Notes: generated by a model not told the origin, from the sequence alone. A stretch of DNA of 64,000 nt from Bathynomus jamesi (GCA_023014485.1 JAJOZX010000088.1:1719001-1783000); one strand, 5' to 3'. Shown: positions 1-11,110, counted from the stretch's first letter. Made by a program: numbers and translations.

Positions 1-540
1 AGCGCAAACCGTTTGACCTAGAGCTACCAAATTTGGCACGGGAACCTCTTATGGGATGAAGAATGCCAACACAGAGTCGGTCAGCCTGTCTGTTTGTCTG
101 TTTGTATTACGGGCGGCAATGTGAAGCTCAAGATTTTCATGACTGTGTTCTTTTCTATAGTTTTATTGACCAAATAATTGAACCGACAGTAATTGGGAGT
201 TCAATTATTTGGTCAGGGGGGTTTTGGGGGATATCTGATCAGATTCAGAAATCTTGACACAATGTGAAGCTCAAAATTTTCACGGCTGTTCTTTTCTGTA
301 GTTTAGCCTGTCTGTTTGTCTGTTTGTCTGTTTGTGAAATTTATCGCAGGCAGTAATGGTGGAACGGTGGGGGTGGGGGTAAGTGGGGGAGGGGTTGGGG
401 TAATGGGGGAGGGGTGGGGTAATGGGGAGGGGTGGGGGTAATGGGGGAGGGGGTTAGCCCCCAAGTTGCATAAAGGGGGGTGAGGGTTTTTTGGGGGCAT
501 TCAGTTGACCTAACCGGGCAACGCCGGGTACCTCACCTAG
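1..540 (+). mobile_element. Helitron-like non-autonomous element, 3' end
   Basis: The segment ends in CTAG followed by T. Just inside is a short hairpin (arms near 513-517 and 524-529 around GCAAC). A terminal hairpin followed by CTRR and insertion between A and T is the usual Helitron 3' signature. A G-rich minisatellite (about 355-475, GGGGTGGGGTAATGGG-like) lies inside. The 5' end is outside the window. No Rep/helicase is seen, so this would be a non-autonomous copy. A related end occurs at 36,450. Confidence 0.5.
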
Positions 541-553
541 TATATATATATAT

Positions 554-776
554 AGATGGGAATGAACTCAGAATGGTTCCTTGCAGTTTTTTATGATACA
601 CACAGACCGTGCATGGAACAAGGAACTCTTCTAGGAAAATTAAATCCACTATAGTCCGAATAAGTAATGGTATAGTATAGTATAGTATAGTATTTGTCAT
701 TTACCATTACTTATTCGGACTGTAGTGGATTTAATTTTCCTAGAAGGGTTCCTTGTTCCATGCACGGTCTGTGTGT

Positions 777-781
<5 letters not shown>
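554..781. repeat. Fold-back repeat, family F (short copy)
   Basis: Inverted repeat: about 598-672 (ending in a TAATGGTA run) is mirrored by about 705-781 around a (TAGTA)n spacer. The same arm sequence recurs in a larger nested form at 60,747-61,905, so this is an interspersed fold-back family. It is flanked by (TA)n on both sides and contains no coding sequence. Confidence 0.7.

Positions 782-846
<65 letters not shown>
781..846. repeat. (TA)n microsatellite
   Basis: An uninterrupted TA dinucleotide tract of about 66 bp that joins fold-back family F to the next repeat. Confidence 0.95.
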
Positions 847-850
<4 letters not shown>

Positions 851-950
851 TTAAAATCACAAAATAACACGTGACCTTATTAATCAGCAAACAACCACAG
901 GGAAAAGGAAACACAAAGTCCGAGCGCTTTCGTGATATATTTACATTATC
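847..950 (-). mobile_element. Putative retroelement terminus, family P (Penelope-like?)
   Basis: Read on the minus strand, this carries a CTTGATAATGT...CGAAAGCGCT block, then a GTGTTTCCTTTT block and CACGTGTTA before the TA tract. The same string of motifs in the same order occurs in the palindrome at 36,861-37,065. Sequences of this kind are common at Penelope-like element ends, but that assignment is from general resemblance and is not proven. Confidence 0.35.
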
Positions 951-2349
951 AAGGAGGAACAGAAAATAGACGGAGATTACAAAGTAAATGAGTTAAATAG
1001 ACAAGCAAAAAATTCCCAATCGGCACCTCAAATTAAAGGCCTTAAAGCCCTCTAAAGATTTTTTCAATTGATAACATAATCTGTAGGCTGCTAAATTACA
1101 AATTTAAAAGAAGTATACTGTATAGATGAAATTAGACAAAAAAAACAATACAGAGAACAAAAATTATTATAATGGTTATTAACACTAATATTTAATTAAA
1201 GCACGCAATTAATTGGCAAGAATTTAATGAAAAACGAATAGATAACGTAGATAACAAATAGATAACATAATCTGTAGGCTGCTAAATTACTATATAGATG
1301 AAATTAGACAAAACACCAGTACAGAAAACAAAAATTATTATAATGGTTATTAACAATAATATTTAATTGAAGTAGGAAATTAAGTGGCCCGAAATTAATG
1401 AAAACAAAGGGAATGTTGCCATCGTCTTACAGATTATTACAAAATTTCTACAAACAGTCTGGAAAAAAATTGTTTTCCCAAAAGCAACCCAGTTCAAAAG
1501 TCCAATAAACCCCCAGCAACCAAAGATTATACACGAAAGAAATATTACAATTAAAATAGACACATAAGAATGTTAACAGTTCTTATAATAATATTTATTT
1601 ATTTAATTAGGGCAAACCATTAAGGGGCAAGAATGCAGTTAAGGGCCTACTGTTTTCTTAACTGCATTCTTGCCCCTTAATGGTTTGCCCTGGTTAAATA
1701 AATATATTATTGTAAGAACTGTTAACATTCTTATGTGTCTATTTTAATTGTAATATTTCTTTCGTGTATAATCTTTGGTTGCTGGGGGTTTATTGGACTT
1801 TTGAACTAGGTTGCTTTTGGGAAAACAATTTTTTTCCAGACTGTTTGTAGAAATTTTGTAATAATCTGTAAGACGATGGCAACATTCCCTTTGTTTTCAT
1901 TAATTTCGGGCCACTTAATTTCCTACTTCAATTAAATATTATTGTTAATAACCATTATAATAATTTTTGTTTTCTGTACTGGTGTTTTGTCTAATTTCAT
2001 CTATATAGTAATTTAGCAGCCTACAGATTGTTATCTATTTGTTATCTACGTTATCTATTCGTTTTTCATTAAATTCTTGCCAATTAATTGCGTGCTTTAA
2101 TTAAATATTAGTGTTAATAACCATTATAATAATTTTTGTTCTCTGTATTGGATTTTTGTCTAATTTCATCTATACAGTATACTTCTTTTAAATTTGTAAT
2201 TTAGCAGCCTACAGATTATGTTATCAATTGAAAAAATCTTTAGAGGGCTTTAAGGCCTTTAATTTGAGGTGCCGATTGGGAATTTTTTGCTTGTCTATTT
2301 AACATTTACTTTGTAATCTCCGTCTATTTTCTGTTCCTCCTTGATAATG

Positions 2350-2360
<11 letters not shown>
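938..2360. repeat. 1.4-kb near-perfect palindrome
   Basis: The left arm 938-1643 and right arm 1657-2360 are inverted copies of about 705 bp with a 13-nt spacer. Small differences (for example around 1135-1145 versus 2150-2165) show it is not perfect. Within each arm a shorter repeat (TAATCTGTAGGCTGCTAAAT block) also occurs twice. No protein family was recognised. Confidence 0.85.

Positions 2361-2387
<27 letters not shown>
2352..2387. repeat. (TA)n microsatellite
   Basis: TA tract directly abutting the right end of the 1.4-kb palindrome. Confidence 0.95.
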
Positions 2388-2390
<3 letters not shown>

Positions 2391-2775
2391 GGAAAAATGA
2401 CAGCACTAAAACAGAAGAGTTATTATATTTAATATATTGAGCTTAACTTAATATATTAGCACAATCCATAATGAAAGAAAGACTTCCAAGTTTTTGAATA
2501 ACGTTTAATTATTGTTAGTCATTTGTACAGCTTAGATGTCAGTAAAAACTTATGAATAATCACCGTTTGTCACTTAAATGGTTTACTCGATAAATTATAA
2601 AAACGCATAAATATGAACACAATTTCGATAATCATTTCTTTAAATCAGTTTCTGAGCGAGAATTAAATTGTATCGAAGAGTTTCAAAGAAGAATGGAGAA
2701 TAAAATGATCTTAGTTTCACAGTTATTCTTTTGTTCTACTTATGACGTCATAAGTTACCAATTAATATAATTTTT
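2388..2775. other. AT-rich sequence, nothing recognised
   Basis: About 390 bp of AT-rich sequence without a convincing ORF, RNA gene or repeat match elsewhere in the window. Confidence 0.6.
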
Positions 2776-2965
2776 AAGCTCCTGGTAGCTTAGTGATTAG
2801 GTGTTGGGTTCTGGGCAGTGAGGCTATGAAATTGTTCCAAATTGCTAGCATCGGGTTGGGTTGGGACGTCCACTCACCCTGTTTCTGTTCGGGTTCAGAT
2901 GACCCATTGAGGCACATTCATCCAAATGTCATTGGGGAAATGGGCTTCCTAGATGTTACCTATTT
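2776..2965 (+). mobile_element. tRNA-derived SINE-like fragment
   Basis: It starts with an A-box-like stretch, GTAGCTTAGTGATTAGG, about 10 bp into a tRNA-like head. The B box is weak (GGGTTGGG near 2855). It ends in TA repeats. The call is weak because the B box is degenerate. Confidence 0.4.
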
Positions 2966-2990
2966 TATATATATATATATATATATATAT

Positions 2991-4286
2991 TAGTGATGTA
3001 GCGGATGTCATTTTTTTCACATCCGCGGATGCGGATGCGGATGAGGATGTTTGATTTCAACATCCGCGGATGCGGATGCGGATGCGGATGTCTACATTTT
3101 CGTTATTTTTTAGGATATATTCGAGATTTGTTGTGTTTAACGTATATAATAAGTTATTATATAGAGAGAGCTGTAGCTATAATGTAATATAATTAATTAA
3201 TTGTACAATAATTGCTGTACTTTTCTCTGAACATATAAAATAATATCAAGCATCTAACTAATATAGAAATCAATTAGTGAATTCCTCTGCAAATAAATTC
3301 GTTATATTTTGTTGAGTTTCAGCCACAATTAGAAACCATAATTGTGTTACCAGGATGCGGGACGTGAACCCAACTCAAATGCACCCGACCTCTTTCCCCA
3401 ACCTCCACCCTTATAGAAAGAGATCTTTAATTAGCTTGATAACTATTTATATTAAGTTTAAAGTTTTATTAGGCATATTTATAAATGACTAATTAAAATA
3501 AAGTAAACTAAGATGTTCATCGTTTAATGTTCAAACTTAATTATAGGAAGGTTATGCTTAAGGAACATTAATTTTTCTGCCTTTTCTGCTGCCAGTCTGT
3601 TTCTCTTTTCATCATATATTAATCCAGCACTGCTAAATAATCTCTCGCTTGGTACGTTTGTTGGAGGACAGGCTAAATGTTTCCTTGCAAGTTTACTCAA
3701 GTATGGATAGATATTCTGCGTATTTTTCCACCAACTAATAGGATTGTCACATGCAGCCAGGCGTTTTTCTTGGTGATAGCTCTCGATCATTTTTACTACA
3801 TCTTTTGACATCGCATAGGTCTCGTCATTGCTGCTTGACTCAAGAATCTGAGAGACAGATTCTGTGATAGATTTGCTTGTTGAAGGTGTTGGTTCTGTCA
3901 CTGAAACTTTTATTCTTTTGGTGGGTGGCGAAGCGAGAGATTCAAGAGATTGAAGCTCTTCAACTGCTTTGCCAAGTGATGATTTAACTCGTTCTAATGT
4001 ACTAGGTGAAAATAACTTAGCTTTGTAACGTGGATCTAAGTAGGTTGCAAGAGAGTAACTTCATACAAGAACAGCCTCTCGTCTTGTCGCTTGCATCACT
4101 TTTGCGCACAATGAACTAGTTCTATTAATATAGTAGAATTTGATAATTTCCGCTTATTAATGACGTTTTATCTCAACGGTCCACATCCGCACGACATCCG
4201 CAGTCCAAAGTGCGGATGCGGATGCGAGAAAATATGCGGATGTCCCGCGGATGCGGATGCGGATGCAGATGTGACCTACATCACTA
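2991..4286 (-). mobile_element. hAT element with GGATGC subterminal arrays (copy 1)
   Basis: TIRs are TAGTGATGTAG at 2991-3001 and its complement at 4276-4286. Inside each TIR lie arrays of the hexamer GGATGC/GCATCC (about 3017-3090 and 4182-4274). The body encodes the C-terminus of a hAT transposase on the minus strand. The flanks are (TA)n, so an 8-bp target duplication cannot be seen. A rearranged second copy in opposite orientation is at 37,109-38,561. Confidence 0.8.
3524..4075 (-). pseudogene. hAT transposase, C-terminal fragment with dimerisation domain
   Basis: The clear part is 125 codons (3901-3524) holding the hAT C-terminal dimerisation domain: a WWK motif, then YPYLSKLARKHLACP, PSERLFSSAG and a final LPIIKFEH. 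This is the pattern of BED-type hAT transposases. Coding resemblance continues upstream to about 4075 on the minus strand. The BED finger and RNase H core are missing, so the protein could not transpose. The companion copy at 37,640-38,035 is nearly identical. Confidence 0.85.
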
Positions 4287-4324
4287 ATATATATATATAT
4301 ATATATATAGGTAAAGTGGTTATA

Positions 4325-5389
4325 GAGGGTGGGCCAAAAAACTATTACCCAACTTTTGAAAAAATATTGTGGCTCACCTTCAATATTGATCTTACTGCTG
4401 AGGCCGTATGTTGTACCCATACTCTTACTCTTCCAAACGCTGGCTTTGAATCTAGATTCAACGCCCCAGGAGTAGAGGTACAGGCTCACAACTGGAAGGA
4501 GGTATCAGAATATGGTGCTCAATTGAAAGGCGGTCAAAATCAGCAACTGAAACTTTCAGATGACAGTCACTTTCAACATAAATAATTAATTTTCCTAATT
4601 TTTACACAAAATAATTAATTTATTTCCTTTTTCATTTCAGACCATCATTCTGCCATAGTTGGTGAACAAGTTATAACATAATGAAATATTCTTTGGAAGA
4701 TGAAGCATTGATATTGAACCTGCGTAAGGAGAAACACAGGGGTGCAAAACGAATGAAGAAAGAGTTTCCAAATAAACGATGGACGATACCTGGACTTCAA
4801 TATCTCCTAAAGAAATCGATATCACAGGGTCGACCAAACGAAAAGAAGGCAGGGGAAGGCCGAAAACATCACGTACTGACGAAAATATTGACACGGTTTC
4901 ATCCATGATATGCAGTCAAGAAGAACGGCCCAACACCCACAAGTCCGTTAGAGAAATTTAAAAAACTACTGGTATTTCTCGCTCTAGTGTTCGTCGTATA
5001 GTAAAAGATGATGTGGGTCTTAAATGTTTTAAAAGAGTCGAAGTTCATAAGCTTTCTGCATCAAATAAGCAAGCAAGATTCTTGATGCGGTACTTCCGTC
5101 GATAAGGGAGAAGTCAAGGTTGCAAGCGTGCATTGATAATGGAGGAGGGCACATTCCGCATAATCTTGGACTCAATTAGGTAACTGTATAGAAACAGAAA
5201 GTTTTTCTACCCGTGTCTGTATAACAGCGAATTACAAAATATGGTTGCAGTTAGCAAAATTCAACTTCACCACGAGATAGACCATGAAATTCTATACAGG
5301 ACACATGTATTGATTGTACAAATAACATTTGATAAAGGTAAAATTATATTGTTCAAAATCAGGGTTAGATTTTTTTTTGGCCCACCCGG
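4325..5389 (+). mobile_element. Tc1/mariner-type element with GGGTGGGCC ends
   Basis: The left end GAGGGTGGGCCAAAAAA and right end TTTTTTTTGGCCCACCCGG form the TIRs, each flanked by TA (4323-4324 and 5390-5391), as expected for the superfamily. The 1,065-bp body keeps only a transposase N-terminus. The outer ends fall in (TA)n tracts. Confidence 0.7.
4681..5110 (+). pseudogene. Tc1/mariner-type transposase, N-terminal DNA-binding part
   Basis: The first frame opens with an ATG at 4681 and a helix-turn-helix-like stretch (KYSLEDEALILNLRKE, then NKRWTI). A frame change near 4800-4830 continues with a GRPK AT-hook, then RPNTHKSVREI, a stop, and TGISRSSVRRIVKDD, a second helix-turn-helix. No catalytic DDE/D region follows, because the remainder was lost. 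This is clearly a broken copy; the subfamily is not assigned. Confidence 0.65.
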
Positions 5390-5390
5390 T

Positions 5391-5424
5391 ATATATATAT
5401 ATATATATATATATAGATAAAGAG

Positions 5425-5465
<41 letters not shown>

Positions 5466-5550
5466 TAAAGAGGGACATATATATATATATATATATTATA
5501 ATATATATAGATAAAGAGGGACATATATATATATATATATATATCCTGGG
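5391..5550. repeat. (TA)n with interspersed AGATAAAGAGGGACA units
   Basis: TA tracts are broken three times by the same 15-nt unit AGATAAAGAGGGACA, giving a compound minisatellite with a period of about 55-60 bp. Confidence 0.9.
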
Positions 5551-5865
5551 GGAGAGAGAGCACTCCTACCAGGCGCGTCCCTCGGGTGGCGGATGGAGGA
5601 ACCCTAGAACTTTCGTTCTAGGGCTGCTCCGAATATACAGAATAAGGAGCCGCGGACCAAACAAGCAGCAGAGGGATGGCAGACCGGCTGCTTTATTTGC
5701 CAAGAAACCCTATGATGATGGCGCATACCGCGTACGGGCGACGGACGCACCTTCCCTTCCTGGCCCACAGGAGGGAGGTGACAAACGAGAAGAACCTGGC
5801 GTGAAGACGCCATCTGGGAGACCCGACCCGGCTTTTAAGCCGGATGGGACATAAGCAAGTAAGTC
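5551..5865. repeat. GC-rich structured repeat of unknown type
   Basis: About 315 bp of much higher GC content than the surroundings. It holds two strong hairpins: CCCTAGAAC/GTTCTAGGG (5602-5610 and 5615-5623) and CCGGCTT/AAGCCGG (5828-5834 and 5837-5843). It may be the 5' UTR of a non-LTR element, but no coding domain confirms that and the TA tract separates it from LINE A. Confidence 0.4.
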
Positions 5866-5898
<33 letters not shown>

Positions 5899-5907
5899 AT
5901 ATATATA

Positions 5908-7957
5908 ATCCATGGATCACTCCAGGAATTATCACTTCAATAAAGAATAGAGATAAATTATTCAAATTGCAATTGCAGAGCAAAATTCCTAAAATACAAT
6001 ATACTCAATACAGAAACAAATTAACTAAAATAATCAAAATTGCAAAATATAAGTATTATAACAATCAATTTTCCAAACATAAAGGAGACATGAAAAACAC
6101 TTGGACAACCATAAACAATTTTCTCGGAAAACAAATCAAGAAAAATTCAATAGAGAAATTAAATGTTGATAATAAAGAAATTACTGATGATACTGCTATT
6201 GCAGACTTTCAATGCACATTTTACTTCTATAGCGGATAAGTCTCGCTCACAATTAATAAATAATGATCATTTACCTCTAGAATATATGCCACCCAGCCCA
6301 ATAAATTCATTTTCTTTTGTTACTGCTACCTCTACTGAGGTCTAGAATATTATTGGTAAATTAAAAAATACAAAAAATAACATTCATAAAATTCCTGTAC
6401 CTATATTGAAACTTGTTAAAGATAAGATATCTGTAACTTTGGCTAAAATTATCAATCAAAATATTTCCAAAGGAATATTCCCATCAGTGCTAAAAACTGG
6501 TTGTATAACACCCCTTTTTAAAGGGGGTGATCGTACACTAGCAACAAATTACAGGCCGATTTGTTCATTATCTGTGTTCAGCAAAGTTTTTGAAAAAATT
6601 GTAAAAAGTAGAATGCAGCGATATTTAGAATCCTACAATTTATTATCTCCAAATCAATATGGCTTTCGTAATAATAAAACAACGGAAATGGCTATTTTAA
6701 ATCTTATGGAAAATGTAAATATAGCAAGGAGAAGAAAGAAATAATGATATCAATATTTATGGATTTGAGTAAGGTGTTTGATGTAATAGACCATAATATT
6801 CTACTTAATAAATTACATTGTTACGGCTTTAGAGGAGCAATCAGTGATTGGTTTAAAAGTTATTTGTCCAATAGATATCATTTTGTATCAGTAAATAAGG
6901 TTTGCTCAACTAAAGCGCTTGTCAAACATGGTGTGCCACAGGGCTCAGTTCTGGGTTCACTGTTATTTTTATTATATATAAATGACCTTCCACGTTCATC
7001 TGATATACTGAACTTCATAATGTTTGCAGATGATACAACTTTCTCTTTTTCTTGCAAAGCTGTTAATACAGATTATAATATATTTCATTCAGAATTCATC
7101 GGTGTAATGAAATGGTTGACCACCAATAAACTCTTCCTAAATACCAGTAAAACAAATTTCATGATTTTTACTAATAAAAGGAATGTATATCTTGATGAAC
7201 TTAATGTTAATGAAATCGCCATAAAGGAGTGTACTGTAACAAAATTTCTTAGTGTAATGCTAGATAAGAATTTGCAATGGAGTGATCATGTAAATTATAT
7301 CGCGAAAAAGATTTCAAGGAGCGTTACTATAATGTTTAAACTTAGAAATATAGTCCCTAAACAAGTTTTATTGACTCTTTATCGTACTCTTGTTCTTCCT
7401 TATATAAAATACTGCACCCTTGTTTGGGGAAACTCCGCTAACAACGCATTAAATGGTATCTTTGTCATCCAAAAACGAGCAATAAGGTTATTATCTGATG
7501 CTGATTTCCTTGATCACTCCAGTGCATTATTTAAAGAGCTAAACCGACTAAAGCTGAACGATATAACCAAACTGGCACATTTTGTTTTTCTTTACAAGTG
7601 TAAGAATAAAATCATTAATTTGCAATGGGTAAATAGATATTTTGTAACTCATCAAGAAATCCATTCGTATCAGACCAGAAGTAGATCAAAGCCTGTTATA
7701 CCTCAATTTAGATTGTCTTCATCTCAAAAACTACCCATTTTCATTGGATTGAAACTATGGAATGACTTGCATGCCGATATAAAAAATATTGTGAATGTAA
7801 ATTTGTTTAAAACCAAGTTGAAATCCCAATTAATAATGGCATACTAACAAAAATCTAGGATTAATGTCCACTAATATTGTTTAATATTGTCCATTAATAT
7901 TGTTTAATATTGTAATACATGTTTTAACTATTAATAATACTTATTTACTTATTTATT
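5908..7957 (+). mobile_element. LINE A: 5'-truncated non-LTR retrotransposon
   Basis: It starts abruptly after (TA)n with reverse transcriptase ORF2 sequence and no endonuclease, so it is 5'-truncated. The 3' UTR has repeated TTAATATTGT units (about 7865-7920) and is interrupted by the pogo-like element. It resumes at 8932 and ends in a TCTATC-type tail near 9128. Jockey/CR1-like by motif order. Confidence 0.75.
5909..7847 (+). pseudogene. LINE A reverse transcriptase (ORF2) with frameshifts
   Basis: The reading passes through at least four frame segments (5909-6239, 6163-6345, 6406-6744, 6744-7847). RT motifs are clear: NYRPICSLSVFSKVFEK, FMDLSKVFDVIDH, GVPQGSVLG, then the catalytic FADDTT at about 7024. 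The C-terminal 367-codon frame continues into the thumb and the usual ORF2 tail (NALNGIFVIQKRAIR). The endonuclease domain is absent. The family is jockey or CR1 group; a phylogeny would be needed to decide. Confidence 0.85.
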
Positions 7958-7959
7958 TA

Positions 7960-8929
7960 CCGTATTTGACGGCTTACAAGACGCTGCGCCGTGAAAGACG
8001 CACCTTAATTTTGGAAAGGTAAATTCAAGAAAAAAAGTTTTTGATGCACTTTATTGTTAATACAATGGATATGTAAAATTCAATAAAAAGATAACCCAAA
8101 AGCCAATAAAGAAAGATAATATGATTATTACTCTTATTATTTGTTATTAATCAACTTCAGATTCATTACTGACATTATCATCATTATCCCCATCATCATA
8201 ACCATAAAAAAAAAAATTAGACTAACACGAATGTAGATGTAGCTCATAGCGTAAACTAACCCACTTTTTGTTTAACTTTACCTACTTTTTTTTTTTTCTT
8301 ATCCTCCTTACTTTGCATGTCTCTAACTCTTTTCTTGCATGTTTGTAGTTTGCATGGTATGACAGTGAGTTAAGACTGTGTTTGCATGGTTTGTAAGCGT
8401 TCTTATTTTACTTCTTTTCATCTTTCACCCCTCTCCTATATTCTCCGACTATTTTTCTGACTTGTCGGCAGTGGCCGGCGGATGATGATGGTGAGACTTT
8501 TTCCCTCTTTTTCTGAATGAATGTTAACCCACGAATGATAGGTGTTGCTCCTTACTTAACCCCTTATTCTCCTCTCTTCTCTTAACCCCCTACTCTCTCC
8601 TTTCTCTCGGGCTAGCCTTAGAGTGGATCTTAGGGTCTTTGTTAGCCTTAGCTTCTGTAGATCTGTAGATCATCTTCACTTGTATCACTGTCACTCTCAT
8701 ACAATAAACGATCTTCAGTGCCATCCATTGCATTACTCATTACTTATACCACATTTTTTAAAGGACTTGACCACAATTTCAGTCCTAACATCATGCCATG
8801 ACTTCAGCACCCATTCACACACTTGTGCTATTGATGTGCTGTATTGCCACTTTTGGCTTCTAAGACGCAGGGCGATTTTTTAAGGTATTTAGAAGGAAAA
8901 AAGTGCGTCTTATAAGCCGATAAATACGG
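7960..8929 (-). mobile_element. pogo-like DNA transposon remnant nested in LINE A
   Basis: Imperfect TIRs CCGTATTTGACGGC and GCCGATAAATACGG are flanked by TA on both sides (7958-7959 and 8930-8931). The subterminal sequence AAGACGC appears at both ends. The body has a pogo transposase C-terminus on the minus strand and a further acidic tail near 8145-8210 (minus, ending SNESEVD). It sits inside the LINE A 3' UTR and is therefore younger than that insertion. Confidence 0.65.
8651..8880 (-). pseudogene. pogo-type transposase C-terminus
   Basis: Minus-strand reading gives WVLKSWHDV, then VVKSFKKCGISN, followed after a one-base slip by AMDGTED and an acidic tail ending SDSDTSEDD. The SFK.CGISNA.DGTED signature is typical of pogo/Tigger-like DDE transposases just after the catalytic core. 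The core itself is missing. The slip near 8735 confirms decay. Confidence 0.65.
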
Positions 8930-8931
8930 TA

Positions 8932-9128
8932 TTTATTATTATTAATTTATAACAACTAGCTGCTTATTTTTAATAAGAGCCCAGTAAAGCCTAAAGCTTA
9001 AGGGCCAAATTAAATAAAATAAATAGTCGAGCTTCACAATTATTCATGTCATTGTAAATTGAAAAATAATTATTTATTTTATTATTATTAATAAAGGTTA
9101 TTCTATCTTCTATCTATCTATCTTCTAT
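8932..9128 (+). repeat. LINE A 3' UTR end and tail
   Basis: Continuation of LINE A beyond the pogo-like insertion. It ends in AATAAAGGTTATTC followed by TCTATCTTCTATC repeats, which resemble a non-LTR microsatellite tail. Confidence 0.55.
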
Positions 9129-9540
9129 CTATATATGACACTGGGGTGAGGGCTCTTGTCACGAATACAAACGTCTCTTATGTTTTAATTAAGATATAAA
9201 GTAAGATACTTTTAGGAATATACTATTTGTAAACAATTTACAATAATATAAAGTGTGAAAGCTGAAATGCAGTGAAATATTCATGGAAGGGCAATTTAAT
9301 ATTTAAATAACTGTTCCTTTCACTCCTCCTGAAGATATATTGCTGAAGTTAATTGACATAAATTTAAGATCTAAGAATTCGGCACTTGAAAGTCACCTGT
9401 TAAAAGTCCATTAGAGGACATACGCCAGAAAGATATGGTAATTTACCCGATATGAAACAAGGTTGTATTTACAGTTCATATATGCAAATTGCCTTATAAA
9501 ATTGCCTTTCCATTACCTTAACCATTATTTACCAGTATAA
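9129..9540. other. Unassigned AT-rich sequence
   Basis: I see no ORF of interest, RNA gene or repeat here. It ends at the TA tract before the third hAT element. Confidence 0.6.
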
Positions 9541-9565
9541 TATATATATATATATATATATATAT

Positions 9566-10353
9566 TAGTGATGGATCGAATAACCGCAACCGCAACCGCA
9601 ACCGCACTACAACCGCACAAAAATTCACAACCGCAACCGTAACCGCAACCGCCGTTCCATAACTGCGGTTGCGGTTGTAAAAGCTTAGTTAATTTTAATT
9701 TTAGGTTAATTAGAAATATTTCTTTTTTTAAAAAGAAAATGATGGGTCTCCTTATGCGTGGAGCGGGAACGTTGTACGATGAGAGGCGTTGCCGCTTGAA
9801 AGGTGAAAATGCAGCAAAAATATTATTCTTGAAATTCACACTGCCTGTCATTAAGTTTGACATCAGTTTTTCAAATGAATAATAATCCATAACTTTCCAA
9901 TGGGTGGAGGCTGGGGAAAGTGGTAGGTGGGATGAACAGTGCGATGGGTCCTCGTCCCTCATCCTGGTAACACACTTAGTGCAAAATATGGTTTTAATTA
10001 ATTTGACCTATTCTTTCATAATAGCTATATAAGTTTAGAATATACTTCATTTAAATAGTATTTATTTAGTAAATACCTTATGTTGAACACAAGTTTTGCA
10101 ACACACAAATAGCGGTAGCGGTGTATTGCAAAACTTGTGTTCAACATAAGGTATTTACTAAATAAATACTATTTAGTATATATTATGTACCAAGTGTGGC
10201 TAAATCGCACTATAGTGGCTAAATCCAGTTAATAATTACGCATTTTTCCTAGTATATGATAACCGCAACCGCAACCGCGGTTGGAAAAATTCGACAACCG
10301 CAAACACAACCGCAACCGCGGTTGTGAAAAACCGACCACTCGATCCATCACTA
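9566..10353 (+). mobile_element. hAT element, second family, with AACCGC subterminal arrays
   Basis: The 13-bp perfect TIRs TAGTGATGGATCG (9566-9578) and complement (10341-10353) share their first eight bases with the GGATGC family. Here the subterminal hexamer is AACCGC/GCGGTT (about 9580-9680 and 10258-10336). Internally there is a palindrome with arms about 10051-10101 and 10127-10176. Only the tail of the transposase remains. Confidence 0.75.
9761..9883 (+). pseudogene. hAT transposase C-terminal tail
   Basis: The plus strand reads AGTLYDERRCRL, then KGENAAKILFLK and LPVIKFDI before a stop. This aligns by eye with the end of the hAT dimerisation domain in the 3524-3901 copy (AGLIYDEKRNRL ... 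LPIIKFEH). It is a remnant of about 40 codons, too short for function. Confidence 0.7.
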
Positions 10354-10379
10354 ATTATATATATATAATATATATATAT

Positions 10380-10975
10380 AGTAAAAACTTTCATTATTCG
10401 GGACTTGCCGGACCTGACCAGCAGCGGATAAACAAAAATTAGAAAAGTATTTTTAGCACCCTAAATTTTACCTATATATTAACTGACTTAAAATACGTAT
10501 GGAGTATTATAGTATATTTATGTTATTATCATTAAAATGTACAGTAAAATATACACTAATACAATTATATTATTGTAGAATAACTGAAGGTTATAAATTT
10601 CAGATGGGACTAGGAAATGGATGTTGGCTTTATTTATTCACAACTTCATAGACCTTAGTGAAGAGTGAATATAGTGTATGGTACTCTACATTTTAAACAA
10701 AATTGAAAATAAGAATGCTTGGCCAGCGTAAAGTCTGCGTCCAAAACTTCATTTTACTTAAATTTAACTTCTTAAATTCATTTTAATCACTAATTACTTG
10801 AACTCTACTGTATTTAGAATATGTACAGAGCTACTGGTGTACATTAAACAAACTGTTAATGGTAGATAGTGGTGAAGTGAGAAATTCAATCGATATTTAT
10901 TGGATCATTGGTTAGCGGGAGAATATTGAAAATTGGAAATTCCCATCACTAGGAAAATGCCGGATAATATATACT
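10380..10975. other. AT-rich segment, possible pogo-type MITE
   Basis: The left edge AGTAAAAACTTTCATTATTCG and the right edge (complement: CAGTATATATTATCCGGC) are loosely similar inverted ends, as in pogo/Tigger MITEs. The match is imperfect and no coding sequence is present. Confidence 0.3.
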
Positions 10976-10984
10976 GTATGTATA

Positions 10985-11110
10985 ATAATAATTATGAAAA
11001 GCACTGCAATGAATATTGACATTTTATTTATATTATAATAGCAAACGTTTCGAGATTTACTCTCATCTTCAGTGGTTTAATAAGAGTTAAGTGACTTAAA
11101 TACTATTTTG
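10985..11110 (-). mobile_element. Putative retroelement terminus (Penelope-like?)
   Basis: The minus strand reads CACTGAAGATGAGAG, then AAATCTCGAAACGTTTGC and a short AT-rich tail. Such 'GAAGATGAG...CGAAACGTTTGC' strings are frequent at 3' ends of Penelope-like and related elements in invertebrates. This rests on resemblance only. Confidence 0.35.

Noticed and set aside
711..914. ORFs rich in Tyr-Ile pairs
   Set aside because: They are translations of (TA)n tracts. The same holds for those near 5267-5563, 35948-36157, 36230-36454, 37005-37250, 56519-56713 and 61719-62052.
3005..3187. ORFs of Met-Arg and Cys-Gly repeats over hexamer arrays
   Set aside because: They arise from the GGATGC and AACCGC subterminal arrays of the hAT elements, not from genes.
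8623..8883. Plus-strand 86-codon ORF
   Set aside because: It is antisense to the pogo transposase end, which explains the sequence better.
9580..10336. CRISPR-like array
   Set aside because: The direct repeats are six bases without regular spacers, and the genome is eukaryotic.
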